DNA of 64,000 nucleotides from Cytobacillus oceanisediminis (GCF_007830235.1 NZ_VLKI01000016.1:1-64000); one strand, 5' to 3'; positions 34,039 to 43,136 are shown, counted from the first letter of the stretch. The notes: a model not told the origin generated them from the letters alone. Made by a program: numbers and translations.

Positions 34039-34845
34039 TTACGAACCTGTACTTTTATATTGCTTCAATCCCAGCATCCAAATATAATAGGCTACGGCAA
34101 AAAAGATGATTCCGACAAGCGGCGAAAAATAACCTATTTTGTCAGGGAAAAATGGCGTTTCTTTTTCCAGTAAAACGGCAGCAGGAAAGTAGTTAACAAA
34201 TCCGAAGGGAACCACAAAGGCTGTGAACCATTGTACGGCCTTCGGATAAATAACCAAAGGATAGTTGGTTAAATTCCTTGCTGGATACATGGCGACCCAG
34301 TAAAACTGCTCTGATTTGGTCGTCCAAAATGCAAGGGCTGAAATCATCACCAGCAGCCCGCCCTGTATGAAGACGCCTCCTATAACTGAAAACAGAAGAA
34401 ATAAACTTTTGCCAAGTGTCCAATCCAGCTGCAGCTCAAAGCCAACCCAAATAAAAATACCAATACTGAAAATAAATTGGCCAAAGGAGGCAACATCAAA
34501 TTTCATCGCCATGAAATGAAAAAACGGATTGATTGGCCTGACAAGAAAGCGGTCAAACGTGCCATTCAGGATGTATGTGTCAAGGCCTCTAAAGTGGAAA
34601 AATAAAATAATGCAGAATCCCCAAGATAAAATGGCAACTGCAAATAAAAACAGCATTTCATAAAAAGTCCATGAACCCAATTCCTGAAACTGGTAGAGCA
34701 TAATCCACATCGTTACCGCAGTTCCTGTATATGAGGTAATCAGCCCCACAATCCTCATCACAAAGGCAAAACGGTACTGCAGCTGTGCCCTTACACCAGC
34801 AGAGATGAGTTTAAAGTATAAATCGAAATATTTTAGAACACTCAC
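34039..34845 (-). CDS. ABC-2-family permease, subunit 2
   Basis: 268 aa from GTG 34845 with GGAGGATAGA before it. Six hydrophobic segments are visible. The pattern ILFFHFRGLDTYILNGTFDR and LVRPINPFFHFMAMKF matches the ABC2_membrane_6/DUF990 family, which pairs two unequal permeases with one ATPase. It starts 3 bases after the first permease gene ends. Confidence 0.8.
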   Translation of the reverse strand: MSVLKYFDLYFKLISAGVRAQLQYRFAFVMRIVGLITSYTGTAVTMWIMLYQFQELGSWTFYEMLFLFAVAILSWGFCIILFFHFRGLDTYILNGTFDRFLVRPINPFFHFMAMKFDVASFGQFIFSIGIFIWVGFELQLDWTLGKSLFLLFSVIGGVFIQGGLLVMISALAFWTTKSEQFYWVAMYPARNLTNYPLVIYPKAVQWFTAFVVPFGFVNYFPAAVLLEKETPFFPDKIGYFSPLVGIIFFAVAYYIWMLGLKQYKSTGS

Positions 34846-34848
34846 TCT

Positions 34849-35652
34849 CTATCCTCCCTGAACAACAACTTTATGTGATGCTCTGTTCCAGACCAGCCTT
34901 AATAGCAAGTAACAAACTCCCACCCAAAATAATTGAATCCCTAGGGACAGCAGAATAGCGCTTCCGGAAATTTCACCTATAAAAATGGCGTTTGGTATGT
35001 AATAGATTCCTTGAAACGGCAAATAAAGCGCCATTTTCTCCAGCCAGCCCGGAAAAAACCAAAGCGGGATGACCGATCCAGAAAGAAGGGACATCGCAAA
35101 GTAAAAAATATCGACGATGCCGCCTGTTTCCACTAGAAAAAAGGAAAGCAACCCGAAAGACATCTCAATACAATAGCGAATCAGAAAACCAATAAATGCT
35201 GAAATGATAAATAATACCCAAGTCTGCCAGCTGTCCGGCAAAGTCAAATCCATGAATATAAACAGGACAGTATATAAGGGAAGCAGGGCTGTGAGAATAT
35301 AAAACGCTACACTTCCAAAGTCCGCAAACAGGTAGCGCAGCGGTACATCAAACGGTCTCATTAATTCCAGGGAAATATCCCCTGTCCGGACCTTCTCCTG
35401 AATATCCCAAAGCGGGGTACCCGCTCCATTTACTCCCGTTAAAAATTGACTGACCACAATATACGTGAGCATCGCCTCAAAGCTGACACCGCCCGCTTCT
35501 TCTCTTCCTGCATATAAAGCAGTCCAAATCGAACCCCACATAAGGAGAAAAATAAGATTGGAGCCAAGCCTCGACCAGACATCGAACCGGTAAACGGCCG
35601 AACGAAGAAAAGCCTTCTTCGTGAATGTCCAATATAAACGAAACCTAAACAT
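34849..35652 (-). CDS. ABC-2-family permease, subunit 1
   Basis: 267 aa with six hydrophobic segments. AFLRSAVYRFDVWSRLGSNL and TGDISLELMRPFDVPLRYLF parallel the partner permease, so the two are probably distant paralogues that form a heterodimer. First gene of the operon. The region 35653-35835 upstream holds its start region and AT-rich sequence without a clear operator. Confidence 0.8.
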   Translation of the reverse strand: MFRFRLYWTFTKKAFLRSAVYRFDVWSRLGSNLIFLLMWGSIWTALYAGREEAGGVSFEAMLTYIVVSQFLTGVNGAGTPLWDIQEKVRTGDISLELMRPFDVPLRYLFADFGSVAFYILTALLPLYTVLFIFMDLTLPDSWQTWVLFIISAFIGFLIRYCIEMSFGLLSFFLVETGGIVDIFYFAMSLLSGSVIPLWFFPGWLEKMALYLPFQGIYYIPNAIFIGEISGSAILLSLGIQLFWVGVCYLLLRLVWNRASHKVVVQGG

Positions 35653-35855
35653 TCACCCACCCGCTTTTTGATTATTTTGATTATTTTATATTTTAACATA
35701 ATATGGGAGCTGAAAATATGCTTGTCAAAATAATCTTTTCTGTGTTTAAAAAGGAGGGAAACGGTGGAATTTAAGAGAAAGGAGTTGGCTTTTTAGAGGT
35801 TATGAATTAAAATAACTTTTGGTTTATAAATATTAAATTGAAAAGGTGAATTGTA

Positions 35856-37214
35856 TTGATTGATGCATCCAGAAAGAAGTACACATCTTCAGAAATATTA
35901 AAATTTGTTATTCCATCACTTATCGGAATCAGCTTTTTTATGGTTCCGCTAAAATATAACGGGGAAATTACGATACCAATCGCCATTTTTTCAGGCTGGA
36001 TCCAGGATTGGCTTTCTGCATATCTCCCTGAAATTATGACCTTTATCATCGTTCTGACCCTTCTCGGTACAATCATTGCAAAGTTTTTAAAGCCAGCTTT
36101 CTTCGAAAAAAGCACGTTCTTTAAAAATTTGTTTGATGTTCCGGCTATATGGTTTGCGGCAAGAATACTGGGGAGCATTTTTGCTGTAATGACCCTGTTC
36201 CAAATTGGGCCTGAGCAAGTTTGGTCTGAATATACCGGTGGCTTGCTGCTAAATGATCTGCTGCCCATTCTATTCTCGGTCTTTTTGTTTGCAGGACTTT
36301 TTCTGCCGCTGCTATTAAATTTCGGCCTTCTTGAATTTTTCGGGTCATTATTAACAAAAATCATGCGCCCTGTCTTCAGGCTTCCAGGAAGATCTTCGAT
36401 TGACTGTGTCGCTTCCTGGCTCGGAGATGGAACGATTGGTGTTCTTTTAACAAGCAAACAATACGAGGAAGGCTATTACACTAAAAGGGAAGCAGCTATC
36501 ATTGGCACCACCTTCTCAGTGGTGTCCATCACCTTCAGCCTTGTAGTAATCTCACAGGTTAATTTAGGCCATTTATTCGTGCCTTTTTATTTAACCATTA
36601 CAGCAGCCGGATTCGTTGCGGCGATTATTAGCCCAAGGATCCCGCCATTATCCAGAAAACCTGATACGTATTATAACGGCCAGGAAGGCGGACTCGATGA
36701 AACAATTCCAAAAGGACACACTCCAGTCAGCTGGGGATTATCCCAGGCAATTGAAAAAGCAAAAGGCAATCAGAGTGGAAAGCATTTCTTTGAACAAGGT
36801 GCCAAAAACATTCTTGATATGTGGATGGGTGTGGCGCCAATTGTTATGGCACTTGGCACACTTGCACTTATCATCGCTGAGTACACACCAGTATTTAAGT
36901 ATCTGGGCATGCCTTTTATTCCGCTCCTGCAGCTCATGCAGGTCCCGGAAGCAGCTGCAGCTTCTGAAACCATGATTGTCGGATTTGCAGACATGTTCCT
37001 TCCATCTGTTATTGGGGCTAGCATAGAGAGTGAATTAACTCGCTTTGTCGTAGCAGCTGTATCGGTTACACAGCTAATTTACATGTCCGAAGTGGGCGGA
37101 CTGCTTCTAGGTTCAAAAATTCCGGTTTCTTTAAAAGACTTAATCATCATTTTCCTGGAAAGAACAATTATTACACTGCCGGTAATTGTACTGGCTGCAC
37201 ATATTATTTTTTAA
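35856..37214 (+). CDS. YjiH-family nucleoside-recognition (Gate) membrane protein
   Basis: 452 aa from TTG 35856 with AAAGGTG about 10 bases upstream. About eleven hydrophobic segments. The central GATE domain shows GRSSIDCVASWLGDGTIGVL and YYTKREAAIIGTTFSVVSIT, and the C-terminal part shows VPEAAAASETMIVGFADMFL. The family is a predicted transporter of unknown substrate. Single gene with its own terminator. Confidence 0.82.
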   Translation: MIDASRKKYTSSEILKFVIPSLIGISFFMVPLKYNGEITIPIAIFSGWIQDWLSAYLPEIMTFIIVLTLLGTIIAKFLKPAFFEKSTFFKNLFDVPAIWFAARILGSIFAVMTLFQIGPEQVWSEYTGGLLLNDLLPILFSVFLFAGLFLPLLLNFGLLEFFGSLLTKIMRPVFRLPGRSSIDCVASWLGDGTIGVLLTSKQYEEGYYTKREAAIIGTTFSVVSITFSLVVISQVNLGHLFVPFYLTITAAGFVAAIISPRIPPLSRKPDTYYNGQEGGLDETIPKGHTPVSWGLSQAIEKAKGNQSGKHFFEQGAKNILDMWMGVAPIVMALGTLALIIAEYTPVFKYLGMPFIPLLQLMQVPEAAAASETMIVGFADMFLPSVIGASIESELTRFVVAAVSVTQLIYMSEVGGLLLGSKIPVSLKDLIIIFLERTIITLPVIVLAAHIIF

Positions 37215-37220
37215 ATATCA

Positions 37221-37250
37221 AAAGGGTATCCGGCATGGGATACCCTTTTT
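37221..37250. terminator. Terminator after yjiH
   Basis: AAAGGGTATCC pairs perfectly with GGATACCCTTT around GGCATG (one base shared), followed by T tract. It may also serve the convergent 37262 gene. Confidence 0.88.
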
Positions 37251-37261
37251 GTTTGAGTTCC

Positions 37262-37675
37262 TTAAAAACATTGGAACGATCTGATTCTTCTTAAATCCGT
37301 TCCGTAATAGGTCCAGCGCCATCTTCTCCAGCGCCAGCCTGCTACAGAGGTCCGGCCGACATATGTCGGGTAAAACCAGAAGCTGTTTCCATTTTGAAGC
37401 CATACATAAGTATAGCGGAATAAACAGCCCCTAATGGCACCAGGATCAACTGCAAATGCTGTGGCTTGCTGCATCTGTGGAGTAAAACTTGGCGGAGGCC
37501 CCGCTGGCGGTCCATCTTGCTGTCCCCCGCCGCCCGGTGGTCCCGGTGGCCCAAACCCTCCTCCTGGCCCTCCTGGTGGCGGTCCCGGCGGCCCGAATCC
37601 TCCTCCTGGAAACGTTCTGCCATCAAAAACATAGTCTGGCATATATGGATAAAAAGGATAATTTGTATAATCCAT
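37262..37675 (-). CDS. Gly/Pro-rich protein with conserved aromatic C-terminal domain
   Basis: 137 aa with no signal peptide. Residues about 20-65 are GFGPPGPPGG-type repeats. Residues about 75-137 form a compact conserved-looking domain (VDPGAIRGCLFRYTYVWLQ, NGNSFWFYPTYVGRTSVAGW, then basic-aromatic RWRRWRW). I recall similar small proteins in Bacillus, but not a function. Surface or spore location is possible. The strand choice is supported by the structured C-terminal domain. The opposite-strand frames over the repeat are artefacts of GC-rich sequence. Confidence 0.65.
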   Translation of the reverse strand: MDYTNYPFYPYMPDYVFDGRTFPGGGFGPPGPPPGGPGGGFGPPGPPGGGGQQDGPPAGPPPSFTPQMQQATAFAVDPGAIRGCLFRYTYVWLQNGNSFWFYPTYVGRTSVAGWRWRRWRWTYYGTDLRRIRSFQCF

Positions 37676-37746
37676 CTATTCTAAGCTCCTCTCCATATCC
37701 CTTCGGTGTAATGTATGCCTCTTGCCTAAAATCGTGATTACGCCTA

Positions 37747-38844
37747 CTAGACCTTTTCGGAAATCAGCAGCAGTTCAGAGCGAATGTTCTCTTTAATCCT
37801 TTCTACTGCCTCAAAATCCATAGCATCTACATATATCTCTTCTAATTCATCATGAAGACTTTTTGCCCTTGCCAAATAAGATATTGCTTCACTCATTTTA
37901 TTTTTATAACGGGTGCTGATGTCTTTAATCTGTTCAGCATAAATTTCATCTGTTCCTGAATTGATGGTGATATCATACATATCAATGATTTCATCACCAT
38001 CTCGACTCGGAAAATATTCATGTGGTGCGGTGCTATCGAAAATAGCCAAACCCAGCTCCCGCACTATGATCATATCGAGGCTGTGAGGGTCAAAGCCACA
38101 GTGATAGATTTCAATATCAAATCCTCGGTTTTCGGCCTCTGCAGCCAGCTTCTTCAGCATAGTTGACTTGCCTGAACCTGGACGCCCCTTAATAAAGTAC
38201 CTCTTCTGAATATCTTCTGTAAGATTTGGCACGAAGTCTACCGCGCCTGTTGGAGTGGCGGCCCCTAAATAACGGTGCTTAACAGATGGTGTTTTATTCA
38301 ATTTCATATTTCTATAGAAGGTCTGAATGAGCTTTTTCGTCAGTTCATCCGCCTTTTGGAAATTCATATTTTCGATATAAATTTTTTCCCATTCGTCATG
38401 GATTTTCAACGCTTCAGCAAATGTTTCGTAGGCGGTTGCGAATGAGCTGCTAATCTGGCTTGCCAATGAAGTAATTTCTTCTTTTTTCCCAGCCAATGCC
38501 TTCGAATCCCAGGCTTCTCCCAGATTGATATATTCATCAACTGCGCCAGGTGCTTGAGGTTCAATGACATGCGGAGCTGTTCCATCTACAATGCCTGCTT
38601 TTAATGCTGGAATGATAACTCCGTCGATCGAATGATTGTCAGAAGAGCAGTGAATATATTCAAGATCATAGCCTTTTTCAGATAGTTCCGCTCCGATTGC
38701 TTTCATCAGAGAGGATTTTCCTGTCCCAGGCCCGCCTTTTAAAATAAAGAGGCGGTCAAGCCCTTGCAGGTTGGAATCAAATAAACTGTGGAATCCGCGG
38801 GCAGTATTTCCGCCGGCAAAGTAATTTAATGTCTTCCCAGCCAC
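37747..38844 (-). CDS. Tandem P-loop ATPase (PRK06851-like)
   Basis: 365 aa made of two similar halves, each beginning with a Walker A motif: GGPGTGKSSLMKAIGAEL at about residue 37 and GRPGSGKSTMLKKLAAEA at about residue 219. Each half then has YIHCSSDNHSIDGVIIP or YHCGFDPHSLDMIIV, then STAPHE/GTAPHV, then a helical hairpin (DEWEKIYIENMNF / DELEEIYVDAMDF). This is an internal gene duplication. Found in many spore formers; function unknown. Single gene. Confidence 0.8.
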   Translation of the reverse strand: MAGKTLNYFAGGNTARGFHSLFDSNLQGLDRLFILKGGPGTGKSSLMKAIGAELSEKGYDLEYIHCSSDNHSIDGVIIPALKAGIVDGTAPHVIEPQAPGAVDEYINLGEAWDSKALAGKKEEITSLASQISSSFATAYETFAEALKIHDEWEKIYIENMNFQKADELTKKLIQTFYRNMKLNKTPSVKHRYLGAATPTGAVDFVPNLTEDIQKRYFIKGRPGSGKSTMLKKLAAEAENRGFDIEIYHCGFDPHSLDMIIVRELGLAIFDSTAPHEYFPSRDGDEIIDMYDITINSGTDEIYAEQIKDISTRYKNKMSEAISYLARAKSLHDELEEIYVDAMDFEAVERIKENIRSELLLISEKV

Positions 38845-38969
38845 TCTTACACTTCCTTTCGAAATGCATTTTCACCTTACAGTATGCAAAGGGAGAAGGA
38901 TGGGTGAATGCCTATGAAAAAAAAGCTGATGGTTGCTATATTTTTATTAGTTGAAGTTATTTAGGCAAA

Positions 38970-39040
38970 GTTGACGATATATGCAAAAGATTGATATATA
39001 TTTATTGAGTTGACGATATAAGAGGCAAAGTTCATGATAA
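38970..39040 (+). repeat. Periodic array of TTGACGATATA-like motifs
   Basis: GTTGACGATATA at 38970, ATTGATATATA at 38990, GTTGACGATATA at 39009 and GTTCATGATAA at 39030 repeat every 19-21 bases. Two of the four copies are identical. It belongs with the arrays at 7012, 10404 and 32611 by period and by the shared GATA ending. Confidence 0.65.
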
Positions 39041-39055
39041 ACTGGATTTTTAATA

Positions 39056-39292
39056 ATAAGGCTCTGATAAACTTGCCTGTTGATTTCCGCTCCAGGCACT
39101 CAGTGAACCGCGGGCGGCCCGACGCTCCTCGTCCCATATCGCGTCTGCGGGGTCCCCTTTGACACACTCCTCCCGCAGGACTTTGAACAAGCTTCCCAGA
39201 ATAAAGGGACCGCACGAAGGAAATGCGAATGCATTTTCGAGGATCTCGTGCCTTTCGCTCCAATCAACATTAAGCTTTAACACAGCCAATAA
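39056..39292 (-). repeat. Repeat family A, copy 4 (longest)
   Basis: Begins GGCTCTGATAAACTTGCCTG, then TTGATTTCCGCTCC, and ends GCTCCAATCAACA followed by TTAACACAGCC. The termini are imperfect inverted repeats about 235 bp apart. The centre is GC-rich. Apparent reading frames inside are artefacts. Confidence 0.75.
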
Positions 39293-39337
39293 AAAAGAGC
39301 GCTAAACCACAACGATTAGCACCCTTTAAAGGATTAT

Positions 39338-39820
39338 TTATTCACTTTTCACAAGATCCTCTAGCTTTGCCTCTATAACTTGCTGTAAATCCCCTATTTT
39401 CAGCTCCATTTGCATGCCAATCTTACCGCCGCTGACAATGATGCTCTCGAGTACGGAAGCCTTAGCATCAACGTAGGAAGGATATTGCTTTTTCATCCCG
39501 ACTGGAGAACAGCCTCCGCGGATATAGCCGGTAAGCTTCTGGATATCCTTAACCGGAATCATCTCTACCTTTTTTTCACCTGCAGCCTTTGCAGCCTTTT
39601 TCAGATCAAGTTCATCTTCCACCGGAATGATAAACACATATACCTGCTTACTGTGGCCTTGAGCGACTAGCGTTTTATAGACCGCCTTAGGGTCTTTCCC
39701 AATCTTCTCCGCAACCGAAACCCCGTCTATCTTTCCATCCTGACTGTCGTAGGTGATTAATTCATAATCCAGCTTCTGCGCGTCCAGAATACGCATCGCA
39801 TTCGTTTTATTCTTAGCCAT
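39338..39820 (-). CDS. ybaK: Cys-tRNA(Pro)/Cys-tRNA(Cys) deacylase YbaK
   Basis: 160 aa from ATG 39820, preceded by GGAGGAGCAGG. An upstream start is rejected. It removes mischarged Cys from tRNA(Pro). Family features are ITYDSQDGKIDGVSVAEKIG, VYKTLVAQGHSKQVYVFIIP, GYIRGGCSPVGMKKQYP and ESIIVSGGKIGMQMEL. It lies about 50 bases after the end of ugd. Confidence 0.9.
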   Translation of the reverse strand: MAKNKTNAMRILDAQKLDYELITYDSQDGKIDGVSVAEKIGKDPKAVYKTLVAQGHSKQVYVFIIPVEDELDLKKAAKAAGEKKVEMIPVKDIQKLTGYIRGGCSPVGMKKQYPSYVDAKASVLESIIVSGGKIGMQMELKIGDLQQVIEAKLEDLVKSE

Positions 39821-39870
39821 ACCTGCTCCTCCATTACCTATTTTCCCCATTTTAGCACTTCCCGCCACTT

Positions 39871-41211
39871 TCAAAAAGCATCAGTTGGTCTAGAACCTGT
39901 ATAAGTATCTGGCACCCCTGGACGTCCAACCGAGACATATTGAATCCCATGCTTTTCCGTTTCCTTGACGGAATAGCAGTTTCGGCCATCGAAGAGGAGG
40001 GGAGTTTTCATGCTTTCACGGTATTTAGAAAGGGAGAACTCTTTGATTTCCTTCCATTCGGTTACGATGAACGCCAGCTCTGCCCGCTCGATGGCCTCAT
40101 CAATGGAGGATGCATAGCTGATCTTGTCACCAAACAGGCGCTGTACCTTTTCCATGGCGACAGGATCATATACCACTACATCCGCACCTTCATCCAGCAA
40201 ATCACGGATCAAATCCAGAGACGGAGCCTCCCGGATATCATCTGTATTAGGCTTGAAGGATAAGCCGAGCACAGCAGTTCTTTTTCCTGACAGATTACCA
40301 GCCAGATTTTTTGCCTTCCTGTATAACGTTTGCTTTTGTCTGTCGTTAACCTCCCTAACCGCTCTGAGTATTTTAAAATCATAATCATTTTGGCGGGCCA
40401 TTTGCTCCAATGCCTGGGTGTCCTTTGGAAAACAGGAACCGCCATATCCAATTCCGGCATTCAGAAACTGGTTTCCGATCCTCTTATCCATTCCCATTCC
40501 AGTACTGACATCCTCGATATTCGCACCTGATAAGTCACACAAGTTGGCTATTTCGTTGATAAAACTGATCTTTGCCGCCAAAAAAGTATTGGAAGCATAC
40601 TTAATCATTTCCGCACTTCGGGGATCTGTATGCAAAACAGGAATGGCAAGCGGCTGATATATTTCCTCTACAATCCGAGCAGCCCTCTCATGGCTTGATC
40701 CAATCACTATGCGATCTCCATGAAATGTATCGTAAATTCCTGAGCCCTCACGAAGAAATTCTGGATTCGAAATCACTTCAACAGTCAAGCCAGGCATAGC
40801 ATTATCCAGAATCACTGCCTCAATTCGTTCATTTGTGCCAATCGGAACTGTGCTTTTAATGGCTACCGCTACGTCCTTTTGAATGTTTTCGGCAATGTCC
40901 AAAGCGGCTTGATCAATATTAGTGGTATCCGCTGAACCATCTGCTCTCTGCGGCGTACCCACTGTGATAAGAATGCAATCAGCATCTTCATAAGCCAAAT
41001 TGGCTTGATCTGTGAAAAACAGACGTTCTTCACCCATATTTCTGCTTATCATTTCCTGAAGCCCCGGCTCAAAAATTGGGCACCAGCCGCGATTTAAATC
41101 CTCTATTTTTTCTGTATCCTTATCGAAACAGATCACAATATGTCCAATCTCGGCCAAACAAGCGCTTGTGACCAGACCTACATAGCCTGCCCCGGCAATG
41201 GTGATGTTCAT
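39871..41211 (-). CDS. ugd: UDP-glucose 6-dehydrogenase
   Basis: 446 aa. NAD-binding GAGYVGLVTSACLAEIGH, DTTNIDQAALDIAENI, VISNPEFLREGSGIYD and the catalytic Cys in GYGGSCFPKDTQAL are visible, as is LSFKPNTDDIREAPSLDLI. It makes UDP-glucuronate for teichuronic acid, capsule or other glycans. No other glycan genes are adjacent, so the product destination is not visible. Confidence 0.94.
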   Translation of the reverse strand: MNITIAGAGYVGLVTSACLAEIGHIVICFDKDTEKIEDLNRGWCPIFEPGLQEMISRNMGEERLFFTDQANLAYEDADCILITVGTPQRADGSADTTNIDQAALDIAENIQKDVAVAIKSTVPIGTNERIEAVILDNAMPGLTVEVISNPEFLREGSGIYDTFHGDRIVIGSSHERAARIVEEIYQPLAIPVLHTDPRSAEMIKYASNTFLAAKISFINEIANLCDLSGANIEDVSTGMGMDKRIGNQFLNAGIGYGGSCFPKDTQALEQMARQNDYDFKILRAVREVNDRQKQTLYRKAKNLAGNLSGKRTAVLGLSFKPNTDDIREAPSLDLIRDLLDEGADVVVYDPVAMEKVQRLFGDKISYASSIDEAIERAELAFIVTEWKEIKEFSLSKYRESMKTPLLFDGRNCYSVKETEKHGIQYVSVGRPGVPDTYTGSRPTDAF

Positions 41212-41235
41212 GAAAAGACTCCTTTATCTACTCAA

Positions 41236-41272
41236 TAAAAAACAGGATACTCACATGAGAATCCTGTTTTCA
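41236..41272 (-). terminator. Terminator of the alpha-glucosidase gene
   Basis: AAAACAGGAT and ATCCTGTTTT flank a CTCaCATGAG hairpin. On the minus strand it ends in a T tract, between the alpha-glucosidase stop and ugd. Confidence 0.85.
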
Positions 41273-41277
41273 TATTA

Positions 41278-42939
41278 CTATTTTATACGATATACGCGCG
41301 CTTCATAAGGCTTAAGTGTGAAAGAATCAACATCTTCATGCTTTTCAACAGCGTAGTTATTCAATAAAAGCTGGTCATATGAAAGCTTAAATTCTGATTC
41401 AAAGTCTGCTGCCTTGGATGAAAGGTTTGTAATAACCACTACCTGATCATCCTCAGAAGTGCGGGTATAGGCATAAATCTGCTTATCTTCTTCTAGTAAT
41501 AAATCATATTGCCCGTATGTGAAGACTTGATTTTCTTTTTTCAGGCGAATCATTTTCTTATAAAAAGAAAGGATGGAATCTTCGTCCTGAGATTGTATTT
41601 CCACATTAATATTCGTAAAGTTCGGATTTACTTTCATCCACGGCTTGCCAGTTGTAAACCCTGCGTTCTTCTTTGTGGACCACTGCATTGGTGTACGGCT
41701 GTTATCACGGGATAATGCCCAAATGATCTCCATGATTGCCTGGTGGGACTTGCCTTCTTCTTTTTTGATGCGGTACAAATTTTTGACTGCCACATCGTCA
41801 TAATCATCAATGGAAGGGAATTGAACATTTGTCATGCCAATTTCCTGTCCCTGGTAAATAAACGGTGTTCCCTGCATTAGGAAATACATCGCACCCATTG
41901 AAGTTGCGCTTTGGTGCCAATATTCATCATCATTTCCCCATGTTGAGACAACACGCGGCTTATCATGGTTCTCGATGAATAAAGCGTTCCAGCCATCGCC
42001 TTCAAGCCCTTTTTGCCAGCGGGTAAGAACTTTTTTAAGCTCTACGATATCAAGTTCCGGATTGGTTTCCGCATCCCACAGGCCAAGGTGTTCAAATTGG
42101 AATATCATATCCATTTTGCCTTTTTCCTCACCAACCCAAAGGTCTGCTTCAGCAACAGTAACACCGTTCGCTTCGCCAACAGTCATTACATCATAGTTAG
42201 CATATGTGCGGTCTTTAAATTCCTTTAAGAATTCATGAATTCCTTCCTGGTTCATATGCATATCAAAGGATGAAACATACTTTTTCTTTTTCGGATTCGG
42301 CATGTCAGGGAAGCCGGGACGCTTTTTGATATGGCTGATTGCATCGATTCGGAATCCATCGATTCCCTTATCCAGCCACCAATTAACCGTATCATATAGC
42401 GCATTGCGGACTTCTTTTTTCTCCCAGTTCAAATCAGGCTGTCTAGTAGAGAAAACATGCAGGAAATATTGATCCGTATTCTCATCATACGCCCATGCGG
42501 ATCCGCCAAAAATACTTTCCCAGTTGTTTGGCTCTTGACCATTCTTGCCGTCTCTCCAAATATACCAATCCCTTCTTGGATTGCCTTTGGAGGAGCGCGA
42601 CTCTATGAACCAAGGATGCTCGTCACTTGTATGGTTTAAGACAAGGTCCAAAATCAGCTTCATATCACGCTTATGGACTTCGTCAAGCAGCTGGTTGAAA
42701 TCCTCCATCGTGCCGAAGTCTTCCATAATATCCTGGTAATCTGAAATATCATAACCGTTATCATCATTTGGAGATTTGTACATTGGGCAAATCCAAATGA
42801 CATCTATACCTAAACCTTTTATATAATCAAGTCTTTGAATGATTCCCTGAAGATCGCCAATCCCATCCTCATTTGAATCCTGGAAACTGCGTGGATATAT
42901 TTGATACCCAACGGCTTCCTTCCACCAAATCTTCTTCAT
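41278..42939 (-). CDS. GH13 alpha-glucosidase (oligo-glucosidase type, cytosolic)
   Basis: 553 aa with no signal peptide. Motifs are VGYQIYPRSFQDSNEDGIGD, LVLNHTSDEHPWF, QPDLNWE, nucleophile region DGFRIDAISH, acid-base GEANG and FIENHDKPR. The residue after the nucleophile Asp is Ala (FRIDA). Isomaltases and oligo-1,6-glucosidases of this subfamily usually have Val there, and alpha-1,4-acting members Ala. This suggests a maltose/maltodextrin preference, by inference. The trehalose-6-phosphate hydrolase reading is less likely. It is preceded by a catabolite-type operator and would act after uptake of products of the secreted amylase. Confidence 0.87.
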   Translation of the reverse strand: MKKIWWKEAVGYQIYPRSFQDSNEDGIGDLQGIIQRLDYIKGLGIDVIWICPMYKSPNDDNGYDISDYQDIMEDFGTMEDFNQLLDEVHKRDMKLILDLVLNHTSDEHPWFIESRSSKGNPRRDWYIWRDGKNGQEPNNWESIFGGSAWAYDENTDQYFLHVFSTRQPDLNWEKKEVRNALYDTVNWWLDKGIDGFRIDAISHIKKRPGFPDMPNPKKKKYVSSFDMHMNQEGIHEFLKEFKDRTYANYDVMTVGEANGVTVAEADLWVGEEKGKMDMIFQFEHLGLWDAETNPELDIVELKKVLTRWQKGLEGDGWNALFIENHDKPRVVSTWGNDDEYWHQSATSMGAMYFLMQGTPFIYQGQEIGMTNVQFPSIDDYDDVAVKNLYRIKKEEGKSHQAIMEIIWALSRDNSRTPMQWSTKKNAGFTTGKPWMKVNPNFTNINVEIQSQDEDSILSFYKKMIRLKKENQVFTYGQYDLLLEEDKQIYAYTRTSEDDQVVVITNLSSKAADFESEFKLSYDQLLLNNYAVEKHEDVDSFTLKPYEARVYRIK

Positions 42940-42977
42940 ATTAACACCCTCAATTTATAAAAAATTTCTCATTAGTG

Positions 42978-42991
42978 TGCAAACGTTTGCA
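42978..42991 (-). promoter_or_regulatory. Catabolite-type operator of the alpha-glucosidase
   Basis: TGCAAACGTTTGCA is a perfect 14-bp palindrome that fits TGNAANCGNTNNCA, 39 bases upstream of the start codon. A weaker palindrome, TGTAACGCTTACA, lies at 43049-43061. Likely binders are CcpA or a maltose-type LacI-family repressor. The regulator gene is not in the window. Confidence 0.8.
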
Positions 42992-43136
42992 TTGAGCGGT
43001 ATAAAAAAAGGCTGCTTGCTATCAGCATTTGCATACTACTACAGTAAGTGTAACGCTTACAATTGATTTTATCAATACCCTTTTCGTGACAAAATTGGGT
43101 TAATTTCTGGAGAAGTGGTTCTATTTAAACACAATA

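Noticed and set aside
37434-37737. Plus-strand frames across the Gly/Pro-rich gene
   Set aside because: They are low-complexity complements of the GFGPPG repeat and end inside the neighbouring gap.
38961-39263. Open frames inside the family A element at 39056
   Set aside because: They come from GC-rich repeat sequence, lack ribosome sites and are not shared by the other copies.
43049-43061. TGTAACGCTTACA as a full catabolite operator
   Set aside because: It is one base short of the 14-base consensus, so only the 42978 site is reported as a firm operator.
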